A DNA stretch of 64,000 bases from Acanthopleura granulata (taxonomy: Eukaryota; Mollusca; Polyplacophora; Chitonida; Chitonidae), in assembly GCA_016165875.1 (NCBI GenBank), contig JABBOT010000080.1:44381272-44445271 (forward strand). The letters are read 5' to 3'. The notes beneath the pieces are model-generated. The model was not told the DNA's origin. It ran no database searches and saw only the letters and a list, made by a program, of their open reading frames with translations. Below, one piece after another: positions 25,623 through 39,845 of this stretch. Each line of letters begins with the position of its first letter. Position 1 is the stretch's first letter. Both the position numbers and the translations under genes were made by a program.

Positions 25623-28600
25623 GAAAAAAGTTAGGAAATTTTAACATAATGTGGCACGGAGACAAACACTTAAGGCGGCGGTGAACATTATTTGCCATTA
25701 ATACGGATTTTCTACGATGGCGTGGTACACAGAGGTCCGTTTCACTAAAAAAGAAAGAAGACCAAAAATATACAGAACATATGAGCCTATTTAAATGCTC
25801 TGTCATGGCTGTGCAGGGTCTAAGGCAGACTGAAGTTTTCCAAGCAATAGTTCATAGTGGACAAGGCGATGGGAGTAAAAATGCTGATATTATCAAGTGA
25901 CTGATGTTATATTGGTCTCTGGTTTTCATTTAGCGACTGACGCGCTGACGGAGATGATCATTAAAAGCAACTTTAGCCGGTTACGTTTCATGTCCTGTCC
26001 GAAAGGCTTGTTTCCCTCGGGAGACACAGGCGCGATGGCATGTGCCTTGCACCATATCCATACATACACAAATACCTAAGGTTGTTCACAAAAATAAGGA
26101 AATGCTGGATAATAATATATTACACACGATTATACATTGTGAAGAACACTATGTTACCAGTACTCGTTTCCAGTGGTAAAGAAATCAGATTCATGTATAT
26201 ATTTAATATTTCAACTTGAAATATGGGCATCTTTTCTCAGCTCGCTGTGTTAATGCTGCTCAGTAATGGTCCAGGACCGAGCCCAGGCGGATCCAGACGA
26301 GCCCTGCCCGTCAAGGAATCGTTCAATACCGTTGTTCCATCACCTCATCTATGTTTATGTCCAGCGAGTCCTGTGCAATGAAATCGGTAATAACTTGTTT
26401 TCGTTTGGCACTTTATGGAGTGTTTATTGTAGAAATTGGACCATAAATCAACCCGCCATTGGCTGTATTATGATTTTGGCATGAACACATTTATGGGGTA
26501 CGAGTCCATCTGAAGGGTAAAAAAGATCAGCCGTACTCCGAATGAATGACACACTCTGTGAGCTGTCCACAATGCTCGGGAAGTTACATTGTTATGCTCT
26601 CTGGCAATTGTGTCAGGTTATCTTACGTTAGATTACATTTACCACTCTCATAATGGCTGTAAATATCTTTTTAAAGCATATCATCGCTTCGCGAAGATTC
26701 TAACCAGCTATTAACTTTCGTTAGCAAAAAGAATATTATTAAAGATCGTTTGGATCATGTTCCCGATTTAGAATTTTAAGACCAAACTACCTCACGAGAT
26801 TAGCTAAAAGTACCTTTTGCTTTTGTCATATTTTAAAAATTCCATTGTTTCGGTATGATATAACACTTCATAATTTCATGACCTGCTCCACTGATGTGAC
26901 TTTCTGTGTCGGCAATCAGGAGTTTCCAGTTCCTAATTTTTTGCACAGGGCGGTGACTGGGTAGACACGAGGCATGTAATGGAATTCTATGGACTCAAAC
27001 TTCTATATCATTGTATATCTGAGCGCGTAAATGAAGAGGGTGTTAATTCAATGGGCGACAAGTAGACGTGCTTCACACGAATGTATTCTGTTTCTGTCAA
27101 GATGGGATTTGTGTGCATTTTTGCTGTCTGCATAATGACGCACTATACCAGAAGTAGACCAGTGTTCCTGTGACACAAATCAGTATATTGAACTATTTCC
27201 AAAATGTTAAGAATCCGAGGGTTGTTCTCGGTGAATTAATGGATATAAGGCGTAAAATAAACTGGAAAGAACCTGACGTTTGAGCGTCAATCCCACCAGT
27301 TCATTCTAAGAGGTGTAATGTTCTCTCGAAAAACATATTCCTCTTTTAGGAAATGCCATGTGGGCCAGTCACTATTATATGCCAGGCAAACAAGAAAACA
27401 ATCAATTTGACTGCCAACAGAATTGACGAAGCTACGTTGGAGGCAAAACTTATTGCTCGTTGAGGCATTCCAAAGCACGATTTCTGTACGCGAATTTTCA
27501 GGACGCCGCTAGCTACATGAGATCGCAAAAAATTGCCAAGCAAACAATTTGTCCCCCAGCGTTTTTAGCATTAGGTGGCGCTTCTAGGACGTTGTTTGTT
27601 GGCTGGATGCAGCACGGGGCCTGGAGTGTCCCTTATAGACGGCTGACAGGAAAACCCATAAATACTGAAGCTTTGAGCGTACATACGAGAGCGTTGGGCG
27701 CTAACCAAGTGCCAAGCTCACCAATTTATGAGAATCGCGCTCTTACTCCACAAGCATAAATCACGCCTAAGTTCTTGGTGGCGATGTCTCTGAATCCAAA
27801 TACTGCGTTAAAAGTGTAGCGGTACCGAGAAGGAAGGCAGGCTATGAGGCCGGCGAAATCTCCTGATGGCCGACAATGTCAACTGTATACCTCAACGAAA
27901 TCTCATATACAGTCATAAAAAGATTGGCGACAGAAGATTTCGGGACATTAAAGTGTCACTGTTTATAATATGAGTCCTTTGTAAAATAAATGCAACTGGA
28001 GCTCGTAACGTTTTCTTCTCTTCTGATGCGATTTTGATAGGGAAGTAATCAGAAAAATGCACGGATAGCCTTGCACAAGTCGATGGCAATATTTCTTTAT
28101 GGAACTCTCCTGTGGGAAAAGATGTTTTTAAAATTACCCATCAGGTAATCATTTTAATCCATTTTCCGAACAGTTTAAGACTCGGGCAATGGTTCGCATT
28201 GTTAGTTCCATCTCGGGTTTGGTGCTGCGTTCAAAACTACGTCTATCATTTCACGACCGTGCACCTTGTAGAAGGTTTGTAGCAGTCCGACATTTTCTAT
28301 TAAGTTATAACGCCGGTTGACGGCTGGTGTCCAAATGCTGGACGTCTTATATAGAGTAAGTGAGAGCACTGTGGATGCTATGCACAATAAATATAAAGTC
28401 AAAATATAGGTAAGGCGATTAAGTGCTCATTTAATATAACGTGTTCCATCTTATGTTACTACAGATACATGGATGTTCAAAATAAAATTTTGCTTTTGAA
28501 TGTATTCGCAAGACCCTCATGAGATATGATGAGCTATAATTAGGGCTTCATTGCACTTTGTCTTCCGTCCACTTGATTATTTGTATAAAAAGAACACGGA

Positions 28601-31600
28601 GGGGAAATTTTTACCGAAATGGAAAATCTGTGCCATGACAAGTGTTTATCTGGATTGCTGAGATAGGCCTCTGCAATTTGATTCTCCTTTTTAATACTTT
28701 AAATTATATTTTAATATAGCAGTATCTTTCTCATCTGTCACAATATTATTTAAAGCGAATACCAGATGTTCTCATGCCAGTAACAAAGGTTTTGTTATAT
28801 GAAGGTGACTACCAAATATAGATGTGGCTTTCAGAAACGATTTCTAAACACCAAGCCTTTCTTTCACATTTGACTATTAAGGCTATGCTACGATAATCAA
28901 GCCCTTCTTTCACCAAAGCTTTGATACTCATACGATTACAACAGTGTAAGGATCCCAGCCTGTGAATCTTAATTAAATCCATACTAATGGTGTACATAGT
29001 AGCCCTACCAGTCAGTCTGGTGTAAACCGGCGATGTGGATTAGCCATCATCTCTTAAGCCTTGTTCATTTTCCAGATAGACTTCAAAGAAAAGGCGCCAA
29101 ACAATAGGGCATTGCCGGTATTTACTGGGACTTACTTCCCACAGAAAGACCAATAATCGCCCGTTCCCAACGTCGCAGATAGCATGGGAATACCCTGGAG
29201 AAAAGTGATTGATGCTTTTCACTGTTAACCATATGTTTATCCTTCTGAAAAAAATGTCTATTGTCTTTTTCCGCCAGGATGAAGATGTCTTAGTTCTGTG
29301 CACATTTATGTGTTGAAACTAGATGGATCTGAGCTCTGACTGTTTGTGCTTACTGAGATAAAGCAAGCTGAGTCCTTCCAGGTCCTTGTAAACCGTTCCA
29401 CACCTTAATTGATCTTTACACTATTCTCTATTCTTTGTACGATGTGTCATCCAGCACAACCAGAGCCACAAGCTCAACTAAAACAGTGCTGAGATATTGC
29501 CACGTTGCTTGTGTGTCTAGATTTTGCTGTAGTTTTCAATGCATTATTTATATTATTGAAACATTCATTTTAGTGACGCTTTCACTACACACAAAATCTA
29601 GTTATATACTGTAGTTTACGTAAGAATTTTATATGCTCATTTTATTGTTGTTTTATGCCATCACCAGCGATTGTTCACGAGGGCGGTCAGCTTTATTAAT
29701 GGAAAAAATCAGTGTGTGAAACACTAACCTTTGGCAAGTTATTGACGAGCTTTTCCACGTTTGTATGATGTACAAATATGCACACCAAATTGGTGAAAGA
29801 CGAGCTGTCTTCGAGGAACCGTTCACTGCTCAAACTACCACACACGAACGTCGTCACTGTCACCATAGCATTAAGTAAAGGGGGGTCTTGCTTAATCCAG
29901 AAATCCATCTCTGGATCTCGGACACAAGCATCTTAATCCTCTTAACATCTTAACAATTATACACTACCCTAGCCGTCGAAATACCAGTGGTATATAATAA
30001 TCGAATACCAGACCTGAACCAAAGAAAGACCCGTTTCCATAAAATGAACGAAAAAGAACACAAACCACAAAAAACTAAAAAAGTATACGAAATATAAAAA
30101 AATTGGACTGTCATGCAAAGAGAAGAGGTCAACAATTTTTAACGATGATGAAAAGTTGCAGTGAATGTTTCAAGAACGTAAAGCGTGACACTGGTTGTAC
30201 TATATCATCTAGGGAAATATTTCTTTTTGTTCCTCGAACGAGAAAAGTAAGACCATCTGGTACCACGAATCACTTAATAACCGTCCATGGCGACAAGGAA
30301 GCAGTCAAAAAAATGCTTTTTCCTGTTCGGCCCTCTAATAAATGTTTGATAAAGAATCGTTTAATCTCGAAAATAAAATGTAAATTGAAAATACACTGCA
30401 AGACAGACTTAACTTTACATAGCGTAATTCTTGGTCGAGAGAATCGTTTCCGGTGGGAAAATTATACAGTGACATTTCGGATTTTGATTATCAAGTGGAA
30501 TAACACTGTTCTCAGATAGGCCTGTAAAGGAACTGCACACCAGTACAAAGCCTTTGCTATAATTCCAAATATAGGCAGTTAGTAAATAATTAAAACGTAA
30601 AAGGTAATATTCGGTAATGAGATAGGCCTTGAAAAAAGTTTCAGGAAATATTTTTCTGGGAGATGTTCTTCTTTATCATGTAGTGCATTGACGTGGCTGA
30701 ATTAGTTACACGCGGTGTATCTTGAAATAAAATCGTAGAATAATACGTGAATGTTCGCCTGTCAACGTACAGTAAGAGATTTCGCAGTGATGGATATAGA
30801 CATGAGCACTGGTTTCCACTGCAGAGTTTTTTATGTAAATACACAAGTGCGAATCTTGTGTGTCTTCCTTCTTTGTGACCGTTGGCACCATCCAAGACAC
30901 AATAACTCGGAGACCAGTTACGAGCCACAACCCATGAGTACATCCCGGATAGACCAGACAAGGCATCGCTGCCACAGGCAAAATGGGCAACTGTGTCAGA
31001 AACATACGAAGGTTTCAATAACTTGGATGTTCTCTTTCTTCTTGAAAAAAACGGTGTTCTAAGGCACAGAGTAAGCTTACTGTCGCTGTATTTATATCTG
31101 GTTATCTGTTCACATTAACCTGAGTCTCAATCGATTGCCATAACCCGTAAAGGCCTATTTTCGATCAGACGATCTAAGCTTCCGCCTTGGGAACTTTTCT
31201 GGTAAACAGGATTTACCTGACATCAGATTACTTACAAACAGTATTTGCAAACTACTCGTCAGACAGGCCTGATGTATGTGATTATGAAAAAATTACTGAA
31301 ATCACAACCCTATTCCTTGCACATTTGCAGACCGTACAACTTTCCATAGTTGAATATAGCCGTTGATGAAGCCTGTGTGGTACATTGGATTATGCATTCT
31401 TTATACTGATGACGACGATAAGTTATCGGAGATAAGTAAAGACACCATTGCTCTTTTTCATAGCGTTATGTTAACTTCATTACCACGATAAGTGTGAATA
31501 ATCCTTTTGATTTTGGCGGTAAATAAATGAATATTACACTAACCAAGTGGTGGATGTAACAATTTTTTATACGTTCTGTGTTAACTAATGAATGTAAAGT

Positions 31601-34600
31601 CTTTCTTTCCGGATGTACCGTGAGTGTCCAATTACAAATACGACCATGTTATGTCCAACCTTGGGACCTCCAACCCAGCTTTAACAATTGGACCTTTGGA
31701 CCTTTCGTACACGGGCAATCCTCTTATGAATCTCAGACAAGTGTGAGATACGACTCCTCAACCATGACACCTTTCAACGAAAACCCACTCCTACCAGCGT
31801 TCTTCCATTCTTTTGGGTAGGATAGAATTTCTCTGTTTTCACGCCTTGTCAGTCTGATGTATGGTAGGGATTTTTAATCGATGGGGTTTTGTCTCTGCTG
31901 TTTGCAGTCTTGTCACGGCGCTTGTATATTGGCACTTTTAAAGGGAACTCCATCAAAGCCGATGAGATCTTGTCAAAGAAGTCTTCCTTTGGATCGGACC
32001 TTGGCTGTTCGGCTTTTGCCCCCTTCATTTGGTTGCCGCGATTCTCTCGATTGCACTTCAAACGGAAGAGTGCTTTTGATAGCGCTGCTTAAGAACACGG
32101 TACCAATTTGACAGCGTTGACTCGGGAATTTGCTCCGATATCAACGCGTCAAAGAGGATGGGAGATTATATAGTAACAGCTGTAGCTCAAAATGGTTTGA
32201 CGGCTTTTATCGGCAAGTTTTGTCAATATCGTCATTCCGGCCGCTATCACTGGGAACCATCGGCCCAGCAAACGTCCACAAACTAGCTGCCTGTGCTTTC
32301 AGTTAGCTTCACCATCGATCAGTAGAAAACCTTGTTGGCTTTATCACCAGGGCTCACCCACAAACCTTAACGTGCATTGCCCGGAACAGCTTTCTGATGG
32401 CCACCGTATTTTCTCTGCGTTACTACAAAAAACCCTGTATAATCGGGTTCTTTATAAAGTCTAAATGATATTTGTGCCTGGATGAAGTCATATATCACAG
32501 GCGGTAATTGACTACGCCAGACGGTCGTAATATGATGCTATTTATAAATGAACACCAGTCGGGTTTTAAATGTCGTTTTGTGAGCATAAATTGTGTAGAG
32601 TGTAGACACCGGCTCCTGTCCGTTGCCAGTTGCTCCTACACGTTACGCAGATGTCATTATATTAAGTGCAATTAGACAAAGCCCGGGCGGCGACCAGCAG
32701 TAGGATTCGATATATCCAAAGCAATGAGGAATTTTGCGTCACTGGCAGTCTGGCCGTAGTTAAAATTACCATCACCAATACCGCCGGGGCCTTACCGTCA
32801 TTCATCAACTCTTCTCTTTGTCTTTTACAAGGAATCGTTTCTACATTTGAATTGCAGAAAGATGCCAAGGGGTATTGGTAATCTCACACAGACTTCTGTT
32901 CATAAACTGAACACAAGGATATATGTGCCCGCCAGATATGCCAATGTTTTCCCTTCGTGACTGATAAAAAAGTCTTAAGATGAACCAAAGGAATAAAAAC
33001 AAATGACTGTATAAAACATTCATGAATTAGGAGGTCTGTGAAGGACTAGGCCTTCAGAAAAAAGTACTTCTATGTTTACAGTCAGCAAAAAAATAATACC
33101 GATCCTTCCACGCATGACCGCAGGGGAAAGTGCTGTCGGTAGATGTAGTCATTACTAGATTAATGAAGGTTCACAAATACACCAGAAAGACAGCCTTGTC
33201 TTTGTTGCGTGTCTATTTTTCATTTTATTGGCTTGGGTTGACATACACCTCATGCTGCTGTTTTCTTTGCCTTTACAAAGAGTCTACACACTCAAGTTTA
33301 TACCCTAAAGGATAACATCGCACTTTCTTAAAGTCAAACTCTCTTGAGAGAATTCGATGGTCTTAAAGTTGAATTTAAATATTTAAAGGCTGCTCAATCT
33401 ATATAATTAAGAATTGAAAATTGCTAACTTTCTTTGAAATGTTGACCATGCTGTCCTGTACGTTCTTGGTTTACAGGCTAGCGTGATGATTGTTCAGATC
33501 ACAATATTGTCACGACACACTAAGTTTCGATCACCCTGTGTAAGCAATGCTTGGGAGATGTAACGTCCCGTGAGATCGTACATACCTACAATAGAGTAAC
33601 GAGAATCAGCTTTCTTGTATTACACATCATAACAAATGACAAATTTTTTTCAAAGATTAAGTGTGTGGGTAATAAACAGTTCTGACCCGTCTGTTTATCG
33701 TTACTGTGTCAACATTAAAGAAAATCTCTTGCAACAGAATATATCTTGTGACCGCTGAAAAATGAAGTTCAGCGACAATATGTTCATGTAGCTTGCTGAG
33801 TTCATGAAAAATAGCACAAGGAATATAAAGAGACAAACAACATGCTTTGGTCTTTTGATTAATGTGTACCATACTTAAATGATCACTTCCTATCAACCAC
33901 ATTTCTGGTATGAAATCTCTGTAAAGGCCATTAACCGATTAAGAGAAATCTGGGAGAAGACATTTTTAGGGAAGGATGAGGAGAAAGAGGTGTGGAGGTC
34001 GAGGCTGTTATTCCCTAGCATACCGGAACCCTGGATAGAAAAGTGGTAGGGTAGGGAATTTAGTGACGTACCAAAATGAATGCGCGAGGCATTGATGAGA
34101 TCGACCTATGGCATCAGACGTGGAGCTAGCCATGCCGACATGGGACTGATTGGCCCTGTTAGCAACGGCTTTAATTCGGTAATTTACTGCGGGCTGCTTC
34201 CTCTAGAATGAATGACCCAGGCCACAGGGAGTACAATTAGAAAATACCGCCCCTGTGTAATTGGAAGTTTAGCCGAGAGCTTTTTAGCGGAATCGTTGAA
34301 TTCTGGCTGCTTCTCCTGCAGCAAAGATTTCAAGATGGCGGTCAGTTGTTTTGATGCGATGAAGAAGGGCTTTCTGCAATGCTTTTGACCCGTACTTATC
34401 TCTGTGCATCTTAAGCCGTTTGCTCAAAACTCATATGGCGTCCATCTATCAATTGAATGCACTTCTCTGAGCGCAGAGCGACAGAAGTGGTTGACAAATG
34501 TCTAAACAGAACCCTCTTAGCTTCCGATTGGTCATTACCGATAGGAATGAGGCAGATTCTTTACGAATGAGGCAAGCGTGACAATTCCGCTCGGAATCAT

Positions 34601-37094
34601 TTGGTCGGATTACGTTATATACAGGGCTTACCTAGGCAGGATTTCTGTCGATCTTACAACCTCTTCTGGTGGCTTTTTACTTCCTGTGGTTGCTGAGCGT
34701 TTCGCATTGTACGTTAATTCTCAGTCAGTATTCAACTTCTTATAAATTGCATTTCACAACATTGCATTTTTTATGTAATTCTGTTTGAGGTGCTAGGTGA
34801 GTATGCGTTTCTATCAGTTACAAGAACATCCAGAATAATGTCCTAATTAAAGGAATTTGACGAGAGGCTGGCTTTTAAGTGGTTATATTCGTGATCATTT
34901 GTCAAATATCGCACTGTTTTCCCTGTTTTGGTTGCACCCTCTATGGTGTTTAGTTTGTTTAGTTAATATACTAAATGTGCTGATATATATTGTCAAAGAA
35001 GCACTTCTCGTATAAAGGATTTCCTCACAGTAACGAAATACTGCATGAAAGTGCACACATCAATGGTCTACACAGCATAGGTTTCCCAGTGCAGATGAAT
35101 AATGTACGTACGAAGTGTTCACTTTGTGCTTGTGCACTGCTTCAGTACAGCTTGGATTCCCCGCAATGGTGCCCTTTGCCGCACATGAACTGGAAACAAT
35201 GGTATCTGTTCGATACGATGGGTTGTCCTCCAGAACATTTCAGAATTGTTTCATGGTACTGTACTGCTTCACGGCTCCCTATTGCTCAGCTCTACTGTCA
35301 CACAGCACTCAGGGCCTCATGTGCCTACAGTGTTCCACCAGATCATATAGCCAGATGGTGCCCTCTGCCCCACAAGTAATTTATTCCTTCACAGAGGCGC
35401 ATTGCCTTATAGCGCCATGTTTCTACACATCACCCGGTTGTCTTACAATGTCATAGGTTTACCAAGAGTACTGCATTACCTCACATTACCGTATGACAAT
35501 AAAGTACTCTATTGTTTCTCTGTCTCTACTATTGCTTTACGCCAGAATACCGTATAAAGTAACAAGGCACCGCAATGCATCACTGTACAATATTGACTCA
35601 CAGAAGTAAAAAATTTGGTATATTGTCGCTCATGGGAAGTTTTGAATAGATTAATTTGGCATTATCTAAACGTCTATAATAAAGGTATCTTAATGCATGG
35701 TATAAATGTGTAATAAAAAGTCTTTCTTTCCTGGATCTGGTTTGACTGGATGGGACTATATATTGTATTACCACGCCGCTTCTGGTAATGACAGTACAGA
35801 CGTATATATACAGCACTGACCTGGTCTTAGCTCGACGTCATTGATAAGATCACTGGTGGAGCTAGGTTTCCGCATCGTGGGTAATAAATTGCCATTTAGG
35901 GCATATTTATTTTCCCGGATTGGGCTATCTTAGAAACCGTAGAGGCTTTAAACCCCGAACAGGCCAGGGTTAAAGGTATGGAAGGTAGTCTCATAGGTTA
36001 TTGCTGCTATCTTCAGCGGAGTGTCATGGGGCCTCTGACTTGCGGGATCAGATCGTATTAAAAGGCCAGACAGAGACGTTGCCATAGGTCGATAATACAC
36101 CTAAAGCCCCATTATCCTTTGAACGAACCTGATAGCCCTACTATTCAGACTAATTAATTGCATTAAGTAACCAGGATCTCGAACTGTCCTCCTGTACAAA
36201 TACTATTGCGGCAATGTTGTGGACAATCGGGTCACAATTCAAGAGTCTCCAGTTAGCCGCTGTGGTCACTAAACCCCGTGTCACTTCACATCAATAGGAT
36301 ACAAATATTAACCTTGTGGGGAAATCAGTCAGTGCCGGTAATGCATGCTTTTCCAAGCGAAGTCTTACCCGTTACCCCTGTGATCTTTTTCTGTCGCTAA
36401 AACAGTCCTAAGCTTCTCATTGATCGGAGATAATAGTACATATACCAAGCCGGTGGTTTGGAAGCTATCATCGGCAATGATCCGCTTTTCTGCTCGCGAA
36501 CACACAAACCACTCACCTGCTTTATGCCAGTCATTGGCAAACACTGCTGTGATGAGGCGAGTGTTTATTACCAAAAGTAATTAATCGGGATTCATGTGTA
36601 GTGAATAATGTGCTACTCTAATATAGTGTACGCACTTAAAAAGCGCTAAAACCAGTCTGATCCGTGGATGGCACTAAACGAAGCTCAAAGCAGGAAAAGC
36701 TTTTAATCAAGTTAACGAGTGAATCACCTTGAACTTGTAGTCATTGTCTTTATGACGTCACATTAAACAAGATTTTGTTTTGGGCACGCCGTTAAAATCC
36801 CATCAAATAACTAAATAATAAATGTTGACACTTTATTATTTTTTTGATTATGACATATTTTAAACACTGGAAGTGGTCTCCTAGTATGCGATTCATAATT
36901 TCCTCCTCGTACTGACTTAGGGGAGGTTAGGTAAGCGGCTGGAGGAAACCTGCCAGAGCGTTATAGGAAACCACATGCAGTACCACAGCAGATACTTGAC
37001 AAAACTGCTGACATGAAGATACAGCTGATACAGCGCCTGTCATAGCATCAAACGTCACTGAAATCATTGATGGGATGGCCATATCCCTAATAGC

Positions 37095-37845
37095 AACGAG
37101 ACAGGAAGACCCCGTCTCTAATCATGAGGCAGGAAGGCCCATCTCTAACGTTTAACATAGGAAGGCCCCATCCCTAATATCAACGAGACCCTGCATCTGG
37201 TCATGAGGTAGGAAGGCCCATCTTTAATGTTTAATATAGGAAGGCCCAGTCTCTTATCATTGAGGCAGGGAATCCAAATTTCTTATCATTGAGGCCAGGA
37301 GGACCCGTCTTTCATCACTGAAGCAGGGAGGCGGAATTTCTTATCAATGACAGTCATACTTTCCCATTGTTTTGTAGACCTACTGGAAACTCTATTATTG
37401 TGTCTATTTAGCTGTATGAGACATTAAGGTTAAATTCAGGTATATTTTTAATCCCATGAAGATTGAGGCAGGAAGACCCAATCTCTAATCATTGAGACAG
37501 GAGGGTCTTTCTCTAACCATTGTGACAAGAAAGTCTATCCCTAATAACTAAGACAGGAAGGCCTTATCTCTAAACATTGAGACAGGAAGGTCATATCTGT
37601 AAGCATTGAAACAAAAGGCCGTATCTCTACCCACTAAGACAGGAAGGTCCTATATCTAATTATTGAGGCAGGGAGGCCCTATCTCTAATAACTGAGGCAG
37701 GGAGGCCCTGTAGCTAATCATTGAGACAGAGAGGTCCCATTTCTAATCACTACGACAGGAACGACAAACCCATCTCCAATGATTGAGGCTGGAAGGACCC
37801 TTCTGTAATCTTTGAGACAGGAAGGCCCAAATTCAAATAATTAAG
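37095..37845. repeat. 29-bp minisatellite in two blocks
   Basis: The unit is close to GAGGCAGGGAGGCCCTATCT plus CTAATAACT. In the second block the GAGRCAGG core occurs at 37465, 37494, 37522, 37550, 37579, 37608, 37636, 37665, 37694, 37723, 37752, 37785 and 37814 (28-29 bases apart, one 33). The first block (37098 to about 37345) is more diverged. About 115 bases of unrelated sequence separate them. Confidence 0.95.
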
Positions 37846-37889
37846 GGAAAAGGGCCGCACCCACCTTGGGACGGGGGAGATTATCATGT

Positions 37890-38205
37890 ACATGATTTCA
37901 CAAAATTGTGCTAAGATGCCATGTATAAGATGTCAGAAAACTGTAAACAGACTGTCAGAAAACTGTGGCTATGATGTCGCGGTTTAAGGTAATGGTTCAG
38001 AAAACTGTGAATACGATGTCACACTGGTATTGTTGCAGAAACCTGCATGGCTGTCTATTTTTTCTAGAGCCTCTGTTACACTGCTGTTTGTTTAAGCCTG
38101 CTAGAGCCTCTATGACGCTGATGTTTGTTTATATAGTGGTGGACATCAGCCTAGTAGATCCTCTATGGCACTGATGTTTATGTATCGGGGACATCAGCCA
38201 TGCAG
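37890..38205. repeat. Degenerate short repeats
   Basis: CAGAAAACTGT recurs at about 37932, 37955 and 37997. Further on, AGAGCCTCT..GAC(A)CTG.TGTTTGTTT and GGACATCAGCC recur two or three times to 38200. Periods are irregular. Confidence 0.6.
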
Positions 38206-39592
38206 TCACGTAGACTTATTACAAATATCCTGGAACACTGACTGTCTACATGCGTGTATAGCTGGTATCCTAATACAAACACGCTAGCCAGTGTAAAAGT
38301 TCGATACACTAATCTGTAGAACTGATCACTGTCATATAAGAGGAGATTGGCGAGTTTCTCTGGACCCCAACGGTGTACTTCCTGGAAAGGCAGTTTTCTC
38401 TCCGGCCTGAAATTCGAATAGCTTGTCCTCAAGCAAATGTTGACACTCCTTCAACAGAGGGCCCCTTGACTAAAAAGTCAACAGCACACTTCTCACGGTG
38501 TTATCATCCGGAATCGATATGTCTGCCAGAAAACCCTCCGCGACGCAGCCTAAGCCGACTTTCAGGCTAGGAACTATAGCAGGTCAGGAACGAAGACAAG
38601 AACAGCGGAGGGATAATTAACTCGGCGGGGCGTGAACAGGATAAGCTGTCACAATACCTAACCAACGATAACCCAACTACCAGACTGGTTTTTTGTTTGT
38701 AGCATGATATGTTTGCAGTTAAATGTAGTAATAGGACGTCAGCATCTATTCCGCGTATAGATTCTTTCTAATAATCGCACCTCAGACGATTCCTTTTTGG
38801 CACGGAAAGCTGGCATCAGCAAACCTGGTGCATTTGTGAAGAATTCGCTTCTAAGGACCTAGATCAGCTCCGGGGTCTCAACTCGTTACTCTGTTTACTA
38901 TGAATCCGAACTGCTTTGAATGTTAGAACCATAGAATCATATCTGTTTTCTAAACACTGCCAATAAATATGGTATACACGGTTTGAAAATCAAATGTATG
39001 TATGCTTTGGACTGGTTTGAAAATTTTATGCTAGATCTAAAACATATTATTTCATGCAGTTATCGATATTAATTAATAATTACGAATCAGCGGTTCGAAA
39101 CTTCAACATGTATGCTTAGGAAAAAGCGGACATTGCCGACACATATACATTTTTCACCATGCTTTGGTATCTGCTTTCTCTATGCTGCTAAGGTTGACAA
39201 TTACATGTTAACTGAGGAGCCATAAATCTCCGGTGAAGTATATTTTGCAGACAAGCACGTTATTGTCAGATAACACCTTCTCAGATACTTTTTAAGGTTT
39301 AGTGCCTTTCATACGAATTGTTCATGGTCAGATTAACAGGATATTTGAAATCACATATAGTTTGCAGAGCTACTATTTGCAAGGAACGCCGGAAAATGTT
39401 TTATCAAGTACAGAGCATGGATAGCAGATTCTCATCTTGAATATTGACCACTGTATTATTTGCAATCTCCAAAAAGGGCCATTAATTTTCTGAATAAAAT
39501 GATAAGGTAGGCCTACTTATGTATTAACTCCCGTCGATTTCAGGATCCCGTCTTACTCAGCATATTAATTGCCATGTGAATGCAGGTGATGC

Positions 39593-39845
39593 ATGGGTGT
39601 GTTTTGTCATTTGGTTTCTGTGCTGGAGGAATGTGTTTTGTCATGTGGCATAGGCGATGTTTGGATGTGTTTTGCCTTACGGCCTCTCTGTTGCATGAAT
39701 GTGCTTTGCCATGTGACTTCTGCGCTGAATGAATGTGCTTTGCCAGGTGGCCTCTGCGCTGTAGGAATGTGTTTTGCCATGTGACTTCTGCTCAATAGGT
39801 ATGTTTTGCCATGCGATTGAGACGATGTATGAGTGTTTTGAGGCC
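39593..39845. repeat. 34-bp minisatellite A, about seven to eight units
   Basis: GTGTTTTGTCA/GTGCTTTGCC cores lie at 39599, 39633, 39667, 39701, 39735 and 39769, an exact 34-base period, then 39801 and 39833. The ORF that spans it repeats the same phrase in shifting frames and is not a gene. Confidence 0.95.

Noticed and set aside
30103..30519. Longest open frame in the window (138 codons, + strand)
   Set aside because: Its composition matches AT-rich intron DNA, it has no domain or splice context and the sequence looks random; a frame of this length is expected by chance in 64 kb.
34990..35379. 129-codon Cys/His-containing frame, + strand
   Set aside because: Cys and His spacing does not form a zinc-finger pattern. 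The DNA has weak internal repeats (TGGTGCCCT.TGCC at 35167 and 35356) that explain the open frame.
37095..37845. CRISPR-like regular repeats
   Set aside because: Units are head to tail without unique spacers and the setting is a eukaryotic intron; it is a minisatellite.
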